Positions 43,003 to 48,550 of a stretch of 48,550 nt of DNA are shown piece after piece (positions within the stretch are counted from its first letter, which is position 1; the number at the start of each line of letters is the position of its first letter). Below the pieces are notes generated by a model that saw only the letters and a program-made list of their open reading frames with translations, was not told the origin of the DNA and did no database searches. Source of the DNA: Bacteroidales bacterium (GTDB lineage: Bacteria > Bacteroidota > Bacteroidia > Bacteroidales > UBA932); assembly GCA_017429765.1 (NCBI GenBank), contig JAFROJ010000003.1, positions 1 through 48,550 on the forward strand. The letters run 5' to 3'. The position numbers and the translations under genes were made by a program.

Positions 43003-43041
43003 TAACCGGTCTCAGGACATTTCTGAGGCCGGTTATCTTTT
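43003..43041 (+). terminator. Rho-independent terminator after tRNA-Leu
   Basis: TAACCGG (43003-43009) pairs with CCGGTTA (43029-43035), with an inner CTCAG/CTGAG stem, then TCTTTT. Confidence 0.85.
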
Positions 43042-43095
43042 ATTATACTAGTTGTCTGAGAAAAACTAAGCTATCGGTAAAACATAAGGCTTGTT

Positions 43096-44094
43096 ATGAG
43101 ATGTTTGTTGTGTTGTATTTGTGTCCTTGCTGTTGTGTCCTGTGAATCCACCCATCAGAGTCGCCCCTGCTTTGAGGTCAAGAGAGCATTGGGAAAAGAA
43201 ACCAGTCTCTTCAGTCTCTGCTCTGATGTCTCGATCACTCCTCTTGACAATATACAGAACACCAATATCGCGATGGACAATCTGCTACTGGAGGTATCGA
43301 ATCAGTATTTTTATTTGCTGGACCGGTCCAATAATCAGGTTGCGGTGTATGATAAGAACGGGGCATATGTCTCATTGATCAAACCATCTGACACGGTTAT
43401 CGATATATCCTCATATGAGGATAAATATCTTGACCTCTTGATTGGTGGAGGGGCGCTTGAATATTCCGCTGACGGGTCCTCGTTGCTTCATGAATTCTCT
43501 TTCCGGGATTGCGGCATAGAGTTGCGAAGCCTGGCTAGAAGGGACGACAATGTTCTTGTGCTAACCGGAACGTCATCCGGGAAGGCCTATGATTGCGAGT
43601 TCTTCATCGATCGGAATTCATACATTGAGATGGAGAGTCCTGTCGCTGATGAAGAAGATTATTTCTCCGGAAGGTTTTTCCGATGTGAGGGCACCACATA
43701 TTTCTATTGCTCCTCAGACGGAGAGGTAAGTCACTATACTAATGATGATTTTATTTGGACAGCCCATAAATGGCAATTCAAGGAAACGGTGTCTTCATTC
43801 TCAAACGTCCAGAAGACCAGTACCAATTATTATCTCCAATTCACATTTGACGGAGATAAGAATGTGCTCGTGTTCGACGAGTCTTCTGGGAAGTATCTTG
43901 TAGTACAGAAAACTAAGGAGGGAGTCATCTTCCCTTTGGGGGTTATACATGGAAACACCAACTACTATTGCTGTCGGTCCGATCAGTTGTATGCTCTTCT
44001 GAGTCCGGATTATCTTGACGAGGAAGGGAAAACTAAATACCAAGAGAGCATCGTGAAAGAGTCTAATGTGATTATCAGTTACTCTTTGCGTTGA
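43096..44094 (+). CDS. 6-bladed beta-propeller-type lipoprotein
   Basis: 332 aa. Signal with lipobox (CICVLAVVSCESTH, lipid Cys16). Repeated strand patterns such as FYLLDRSNNQVAVYDKNGAY and NVLVFDESSGKYLVVQKTKE resemble blades of the Bacteroidales BF3164/TolB-like 6-bladed propeller lipoproteins, though less clearly than the two genes at 44.8-47 kb. Function of the family is unknown. Base composition and codon use are more AT-rich than upstream of 43 kb, which suggests recent acquisition. Confidence 0.65.
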   Translation: MRCLLCCICVLAVVSCESTHQSRPCFEVKRALGKETSLFSLCSDVSITPLDNIQNTNIAMDNLLLEVSNQYFYLLDRSNNQVAVYDKNGAYVSLIKPSDTVIDISSYEDKYLDLLIGGGALEYSADGSSLLHEFSFRDCGIELRSLARRDDNVLVLTGTSSGKAYDCEFFIDRNSYIEMESPVADEEDYFSGRFFRCEGTTYFYCSSDGEVSHYTNDDFIWTAHKWQFKETVSSFSNVQKTSTNYYLQFTFDGDKNVLVFDESSGKYLVVQKTKEGVIFPLGVIHGNTNYYCCRSDQLYALLSPDYLDEEGKTKYQESIVKESNVIISYSLR

Positions 44095-44126
44095 AGCAGG
44101 CTTTTCCCGGTCAGATAAAGCGTTTG

Positions 44127-44198
44127 TTCTGCCTCGTTATACCATTTTCTGCACTAATTCCGCATATATGATGCAGAAAAGAAATCTATGAGGCAGAA
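44127..44198. repeat. Nested inverted repeat
   Basis: Outer arms TTCTGCCTC (44127-44135) and GAGGCAGAA (44190-44198); inner arms TTTTCTGCA (44145-44153) and TGCAGAAAA (44172-44180); 9 unpaired bases on each side between outer and inner arms, 18-base centre. All four arms share the hexamer TTCTGC or its complement. It lies in a 386-base gap without an intact gene and could be a recombination or regulator-binding site, or a structured RNA. Confidence 0.7.
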
Positions 44199-44248
44199 TC
44201 TCACATTATTATGAGAACTACGGCGCATAGTATCTGACATGGAAATAG

Positions 44249-44437
44249 ACCTGTGATGACGAGTACATCTACGCGCTCTATTGTGGAGGTGGTAATGAGT
44301 CACTTAACTATCCCGAGTCGTCTTATATTTTCATCTTTGACTGGGATTGCAAGCTGGTCGGCAAGGTCAGAGTGGTTGGGGCATTCAAGCCAGGAATAGG
44401 GGCCAGGATATACACCCGTTATGATTTCTCCGGCTAG
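44249..44437 (+). pseudogene. Remnant of a TolB-like beta-propeller protein
   Basis: The frame reads DEYIYALYCGGGNESLNYPE, then SSYIFIFDWDCKLVGKVRVV and ends ...RYDFSG stop. This is the usual C-terminal blade pattern of TolB-like propeller lipoproteins. Upstream the same frame is broken by a TAG at 44246-44248 and another nearby, and no start or signal peptide is present, so only the last blade survives. Confidence 0.6.
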
Positions 44438-44480
44438 TTGGTAGGGTCCTTTAGTTTTTGTTTAACTTGAATAACCGAAA

Positions 44481-44714
44481 ATGGATGTCGGAAGTATCAT
44501 AAATGACTGGCTTGTTGGGCAAGACATTCCGGTAAGAGCTTTCGCTAAAATGATTCCGTGTATCCGTGAGAGCGCGTATAGGATCTTACGGAAACGTCAT
44601 ATTGACACCGACCTGCTTCTAAGAATATCGATTGTCTTACAGCACGATTTCTTCGCCGACTGTAGTAAAAGTATCCAGATTGGGCACAATGTGGCGGAAG
44701 CTGATACAGAATAA
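44481..44714 (+). CDS. Small HTH (XRE-like) protein
   Basis: 77 aa, no signal. The layout VRAFAKMIPCIRESAYRILR and DTDLLLRISIVLQHDFFADC resembles the short Bacteroides XRE-type DNA-binding proteins, in which ...DTxLLLRIS..L.HDFF closes a helix-turn-helix. Likely a transcription regulator; target unknown. It lies between a propeller remnant and two propeller lipoproteins, so it may regulate them. Confidence 0.6.
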   Translation: MDVGSIINDWLVGQDIPVRAFAKMIPCIRESAYRILRKRHIDTDLLLRISIVLQHDFFADCSKSIQIGHNVAEADTE

Positions 44715-44782
44715 AAGTCTCCGTTGTGCTATCAATTATCCCAATAATAATCACTATACTTGTCTTGCCAAACTGTTTTAGT

Positions 44783-45919
44783 ATGAATAGACAACACTTT
44801 TCCGCGAGAGGACAGAGATATTCTTCTATCCTTTTATTCCTGTTTCTTGCCGTGGCTTGTCACAACGGCCGGAAAGCAGACGAAGACACGAAAGTGATTG
44901 ATTTTGGGGACGGTACCAAGTCCGAGGCGATCCAGAATCACATTTCGAAGGTCACCTATCTTCCTCTGGAGACTAATGACAGCTCCATGTTCGCGACCGT
45001 CGGCAAGATGCTTTTCCGCGACGGGATGATTTATGTCGGAGATTTTATCAGCGGGAAGATATGTGTCTTTGATTCACAAGGCAAAAGCGTCCTGGTTTTG
45101 AATTCCAGAGGCCGTGGTTCTGGGGAGTATGTGACGATAAACAGTTTCACGGTGGATGACACCTGCATTGATGTCATGGACCTGACTCAACTGAAATTAC
45201 TTAAATATGACAAGAGATCAGGACGTTTCGTCGAGAGTCTGGACCTGACTGTTTTCGCTTATGATATAGAAGCTCTCGGGAACGGGGACTTCATCTTCTG
45301 TTATGCTCCTCTACCGGGCGTCAGGGTACTGCCGATCCAGCAATCCGAGCATAGGATCTTTATCACGGATTCGAAACTGAACGTCAAAGATAGGATGGTT
45401 GAATACAATAGCGAAAAATATGACCTTTTCAGAGGGCTACGCTTGTTTTCGACGAGTGATGACAGGCTATCCCTGCTCTCTTTTCAAGACAACGGGTATT
45501 ATGTCTTTGACAAAGAGGATGGCCGGTTACTCGAGAAAGTCCATATCGCCTTCTCAAACCCTATCCCGGAGGTCTCGAAGTACGACGTGTCCGCGTTGAA
45601 TGGTGGCTATTCCTACATAGTCTCCTCCCCCTTCTTCTGTGGAGACTATGCCTCGTTCATGACTAAAGTCGGGGATGGCGGCGGTGATTATGAATATGAC
45701 TTCTCGAGAGCTAAGCTTCTTTTCAATTCGCCACAAGTGAAAGGGACTTTTTTCTTCAATATTGCAGGGAGTCACAACGGTGCTTTTGTGGGATTAATCA
45801 CAAACTGGAGCGCCACTTATGACAGGCTTCTGGAAAACGGTTTCCAAAAAGCCGATCCTGCTTCTGAGGCCGCCATCCGGAATGATGACCCGGTGCTGAT
45901 TTTTTACACACTCAAATAG
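44783..45919 (+). CDS. 6-bladed beta-propeller lipoprotein (BF3164-like)
   Basis: 378 aa from ATG 44783; a GTG at 44726 in the same frame would add a second hydrophobic stretch and is less likely. Lipobox LFLAVACHNG. The segment VTYLPLETNDSSMFATVGKM, IYVGDFISGKICVFDSQGKS and NSRGRGSGEYVTI are hallmark parts of the family (the G+GxGEY motif ends the first blade). No enzymatic residues are known. The next family member begins 10 bases after the stop, so the two form an operon. Confidence 0.8.
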   Translation: MNRQHFSARGQRYSSILLFLFLAVACHNGRKADEDTKVIDFGDGTKSEAIQNHISKVTYLPLETNDSSMFATVGKMLFRDGMIYVGDFISGKICVFDSQGKSVLVLNSRGRGSGEYVTINSFTVDDTCIDVMDLTQLKLLKYDKRSGRFVESLDLTVFAYDIEALGNGDFIFCYAPLPGVRVLPIQQSEHRIFITDSKLNVKDRMVEYNSEKYDLFRGLRLFSTSDDRLSLLSFQDNGYYVFDKEDGRLLEKVHIAFSNPIPEVSKYDVSALNGGYSYIVSSPFFCGDYASFMTKVGDGGGDYEYDFSRAKLLFNSPQVKGTFFFNIAGSHNGAFVGLITNWSATYDRLLENGFQKADPASEAAIRNDDPVLIFYTLK

Positions 45920-45929
45920 GGCTGATAGC

Positions 45930-47054
45930 ATGTTTAGCTCCATGAAATATCTAGTTTTTGTCATCATTTCCGTTTTCATTATCAGCTGCGGTTTTGATAA
46001 AACAGATCAAACCCATGTGATAAAAGGGTATGACAGCGCTCAGAATGAAGCTGTTCCTCATTTTCAGGCCAGATTCGCGCGTCTCTCGGATGATGTTCCC
46101 ATTAAGCAGATTCACAATGTCTATATCGTGAAGGGGCAACTTGTCGTCGCGACAAGTACTGGGGTTTTCTGTTATGACATGGAGGGGAACTTCATAAGAG
46201 AGATATCCCATAAAGGCAGGGCCTCGAATGAATGGATAACAGTAGGGCCTTTGATTGTCGATGAGACTAATGGTAACCTGGAAATATTTGATACATCGTC
46301 AGATAAAGTATTACGATTCTCTTTGGATGGTAGCTTTCTCGGTTCCTCTAATTTGCCGGAAAGACTCTTCACTGTTTACCAGGCGGAATCTTTACCGGAT
46401 GGAAGGACAGTTTTCACTCATGGCCTGATCAATGATTCCGGAGTCCTTTATTCAATCGAGGACTCTACATATGCGGTCGAGTCCTCGTTTCGGACTTATC
46501 TGTCAACAGATGGAGCCTGCGAGAGGATCGGGAAGCATCCACTCTCAGTTCACGACGGAGACATTAAAGCCGTTTTCCCTTTTGATAACCATATTTACTC
46601 ACTGAGAGACAATAAGTTATATCCTTGCTATACAATTGAAACCGAAAAAAGGACGCTCTCTCGAAAGGGATTGAGGGAAATCGATAAATTCTCATTCAAT
46701 GAATATATCACACAAAGTGAGAATGGGTATTTTGTGGGGCCGAACAATATATTTGAGACGTCGACACATATTCTTCTATCCTTTTTTGACATCTCCTACA
46801 TTCTAATCGATAAGGGTTCGGGAGAGACTCTGTGCTTCAGTCCCAAAGTGGGGAGTCAACTTGACAGGATTGCCCCGATCGGGATAGTTAATACCTCCTC
46901 TGATTATTTTGTCGGAGTTATTGATGTGTTAAAAGCCAAATCCCTGGCTGAACAAATGCCTGATGATTGTGACGGCGATGTCTTGTTGAAAATCAAAGAG
47001 ATAGCATCAGCTCCGATTACCTCGAATCCTTATGTGGTCTTGTATCAGTTTTAG
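45930..47054 (+). CDS. 6-bladed beta-propeller lipoprotein
   Basis: 374 aa; a second Met at 45942 is an alternative start. Signal KYLVFVIISVFIISCGFDKT with lipobox. Blade pattern: VYIVKGQLVVATSTGVFCYD, MEGNFIREISHKGRASNEWI and LEIFDTSSDKVLRFSLDGSF, parallel to the upstream gene but divergent in sequence. Probably an old tandem duplicate. Function unknown. Confidence 0.78.
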   Translation: MFSSMKYLVFVIISVFIISCGFDKTDQTHVIKGYDSAQNEAVPHFQARFARLSDDVPIKQIHNVYIVKGQLVVATSTGVFCYDMEGNFIREISHKGRASNEWITVGPLIVDETNGNLEIFDTSSDKVLRFSLDGSFLGSSNLPERLFTVYQAESLPDGRTVFTHGLINDSGVLYSIEDSTYAVESSFRTYLSTDGACERIGKHPLSVHDGDIKAVFPFDNHIYSLRDNKLYPCYTIETEKRTLSRKGLREIDKFSFNEYITQSENGYFVGPNNIFETSTHILLSFFDISYILIDKGSGETLCFSPKVGSQLDRIAPIGIVNTSSDYFVGVIDVLKAKSLAEQMPDDCDGDVLLKIKEIASAPITSNPYVVLYQF

Positions 47055-47077
47055 CGAATGATATAGGAAGACGCGAA

Positions 47078-47105
47078 ATGTAAAGCGTTTTCTTTATATT
47101 TACAT
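47078..47105 (+). promoter_or_regulatory. Inverted repeat before the antitoxin gene
   Basis: ATGTAAA (47078-47084), 14 bases, TTTACAT (47099-47105), 23 bases before the antitoxin ATG. Antitoxins of this class usually bind palindromes at their own promoter, so this may be the operator. Confidence 0.4.
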
Positions 47106-47128
47106 GTTCAAGATAACGTACGGAGCAT

Positions 47129-47380
47129 ATGAAGATAACAAACGTTTCAGGTTTCAGATCTAACATGAGACGGTATCTTGACGCCGTCATTTTCGATTCG
47201 GACAGCGTTATCATCAACCGTGGCAACACAGGGGCTGTGCTCATCTCGCTGGAAGAGTATAATTCCATTAAAGGGACGGAAGCCATCCTCGCGTCAGAGA
47301 AGATGACACATGCCATCAAAACCGGATTGAAGGATATCGCTCAAGGCGAAGTTGAAGAAGTGGACATCGACGAGCTATGA
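47129..47380 (+). CDS. Phd/YefM family antitoxin
   Basis: 83 aa. MKITNVSGFRSNMRRYLDAV, then SDSVIINRGNTGAVLISLEE and YNSIKGTEAIL fit the YefM-type fold: an N-terminal DNA-binding half and a C-terminal toxin-binding tail (acidic here). Its usual partner is a YoeB/Txe RNase that starts right behind it. Here the next frame (ATG at 47377) is only 31 codons and shows no toxin motif, so the antitoxin seems to be alone. Confidence 0.82.
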   Translation: MKITNVSGFRSNMRRYLDAVIFDSDSVIINRGNTGAVLISLEEYNSIKGTEAILASEKMTHAIKTGLKDIAQGEVEEVDIDEL

Positions 47381-47472
47381 GACTGCTGTGGACATATAGC
47401 GCCAACCTGCCGCCGGAGAAAACGAAGGCCATGTACGCCATCCATTGGGATATAGGACAGTCATGGCGGTAA
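47377..47472 (+). CDS. Short coupled ORF, possible toxin remnant
   Basis: 31 codons starting MRLLWTYSANLPPEKTKAMY, overlapping the antitoxin stop (ATGA), the place where a YoeB/RelE toxin should begin. The peptide stops early at TAA and does not resemble a full toxin. It may be a truncated or replaced toxin, or chance. Confidence 0.3.
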   Translation: MRLLWTYSANLPPEKTKAMYAIHWDIGQSWR

Positions 47473-47561
47473 TCATATTACCAACCTTATTATTCGCGGT
47501 TAGCCTTATTTTCGAGGATTATTGTTCTGTCAATTAGAATCTTAGATGAGTTCGTTGTAGT

Positions 47562-47648
47562 ATGAAAAAGTTATCATCGCTTCTTGTCCCGGTTGTTGTG
47601 TTCCTGATTTTCTATTCTTACAATCTGACTGTCACTTGGCCTTTGTAA
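47562..47648 (+). CDS. Mini-ORF with signal-peptide-like sequence
   Basis: 28 codons: MKKLSSLLVPVVVFLIFYSY followed by NLTVTWPL. It looks like an export signal with nothing behind it. Its end overlaps the 3' end of the propeller fragment on the minus strand. Either the stump of a lost gene or a small secreted peptide of the kind found beside propeller lipoproteins; low confidence. Confidence 0.25.
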   Translation: MKKLSSLLVPVVVFLIFYSYNLTVTWPL

Positions 47649-48495
47649 GCATGATTATCGGGTTCGAATCCTCTTTTATTCCTTGTATGCCGTGATTCTT
47701 GAAAAAGGCGAAGGCCTTTCGTGAATCCTCTAAGGTAATGTCTTTATGGTAGGTGTAATTGAGGGTGGCCGGATCAAACACGTCTATCAGCATGTCTCCA
47801 TATTGCCAACGAGGGCTAAACTCCGTGTTAAAGTCTTCTGAAATACGATAATGCGCTCGATGGATTTCTCCGGAACGCTTTCTCATTAGATACTGTTTGT
47901 AATCCCAGCCCCTGTCAAAAATGGTCAGATAGAGGTTTTTATCATCCTCTGAATAGTCCATTATAAACTGGGTGTCAATCATATATTTATTGAAATCCTT
48001 CAATTCTCTGGTGGTGACAGGGTGGGGGAAATCGATTATATACTTGGGCGTCAATTTCCCGGTTGAATATGAATAGATTGTGTCGTTGCAAGCAGGGTTG
48101 AAAAGCAGTCCATTATTATTCAACTTGAAAGAAGGATGTGTCGGGATGTAAAAGACATTCTCGCAATCGAATACGCAATGATTGGAGGCAGAGAAAAGAG
48201 TATCCTTCTCGGGAGTCATCTCAATCAGTGAATACTGCTCATTTCCAAGCATGTTGAGATTATTGATGATAATAGAACCTGAGTCGGAAACAACGGTTTG
48301 CCTGTTCTTCGTTTTCAACGGTATGGTGGAATCGTAAGAACCGTCAGCTTTATACTTGATAATTCCTTTGAACGCATCGTCTATGTATAGCATATTATCT
48401 GAATCATTGTAATTAGTCGGCCCTGCTTTAATCGAAATTAATTGATAATCAATGAAATAAGTCGAAATAACGCTTGTTTTATTTGCAGAAAATGC
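47632..48495 (-). pseudogene. 5'-truncated 6-bladed beta-propeller protein
   Basis: The minus-strand frame is open from 48495 (after a TAA) to the TAG/TAA at 47632. The first Met is at 48393, but the residues before it (IKAGPTNYNDSDN, then MLYIDDAFKGIIKYKADGSY) are already typical family sequence, so the signal peptide and first one to two blades are missing. Later blades are intact: YIIDFPHPVTTRELKDFNKY, NLYLTIFDRGWDYKQYLMRK. I read it as a truncated, probably dead relative of the lipoproteins at 44.8-47 kb, in the opposite orientation. Confidence 0.65.
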
Positions 48496-48534
48496 TTATA
48501 TTGAGGTCAGAAACCTGCAAATAATTGAAGCAAA

Positions 48535-48550
48535 ATGATCGGCCAAACAC
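48535..48550 (+). CDS. Possible start of a further gene (cut by window edge)
   Basis: ATG at 48535 reads MIGQT into the edge. Upstream, TTG (48474-48476), 20 bases, TATATTGA (48497-48504) is a weak promoter-like arrangement. Too little sequence to say more. Confidence 0.2.

Noticed and set aside
42916-48550. Integrated element with integrase and duplicated tRNA-Leu end
   Set aside because: No integrase, transposase or second copy of the tRNA 3' end was found in the window; island status rests on composition and content only.

Overview
This window looks like chromosomal DNA from a member of the Bacteroidales (phylum Bacteroidota), probably an uncultured gut or rumen lineage with fairly GC-rich coding DNA. 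The evidence is the families present: DUF3078, DUF4199, DUF4295, DUF4296 and DUF5674-like proteins, an OmpP1/FadL-like porin, GH78 and GH106-like lipoproteins, and 6-bladed beta-propeller lipoproteins. The promoters also fit: both tRNA genes have a textbook Bacteroidota promoter, TTTG-N19-TAnnTTTG. The lineage is inferred; no rRNA gene is present.

Layout. 1-14.7 kb is mostly housekeeping: the 3' part of infB, an outer-membrane protein, an unusual Trp/Tyr-rich then Ser/Gly-rich lipoprotein, proS, a DUF3078 protein, tilS (carrying two inverted copies of a 24-base REP-like repeat), sppA, a TonB-dependent receptor paired with a secreted heavy-metal-associated (HMA) protein, and hisS. An initiator tRNA-fMet follows at 14.8 kb, then a small unknown gene pair and a GNAT acetyltransferase. 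16.2-16.8 kb holds a decayed gene that resembles radical-SAM-associated lipoproteins. 16.8-24.8 kb is a small carbohydrate locus: GH78 rhamnosidase, Tat-signal FAD oxidoreductase, EamA transporter, GH106-like hydrolase, HAD phosphatase and SGNH hydrolase, without a SusC/SusD pair. At 24.8-26.9 kb is a ThrA-like aspartokinase/homoserine dehydrogenase fusion whose kinase half has lost its catalytic motifs. 27-41.1 kb is a translation and secretion block: a glycosyltransferase and DUF4199 membrane pair, thrS-infC-rpmI-rplT-lepB, rpmB-rpmG-DUF4295, ftsY, pheT-DUF4296-amidohydrolase-radical SAM, and deoC.

At 41.2-42.8 kb a putative zinc-peptidase lipoprotein sits behind a promoter overlapped by a perfect 10-bp inverted repeat. 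After tRNA-Leu(CAG) at 42.9 kb the DNA becomes visibly more AT-rich and gene-poor. This last segment holds three intact beta-propeller-type lipoproteins, two decayed relatives, a small HTH-like protein, an apparently orphan Phd/YefM antitoxin and a nested inverted repeat. It looks like an accessory island at a tRNA gene, although no integrase or duplicated tRNA end was found.

The observations most worth following up are the pseudo-aspartokinase fusion, the beta-propeller island with its nested inverted repeat, the REP-like pair inside tilS, and the operator-like palindrome at 41.2 kb.
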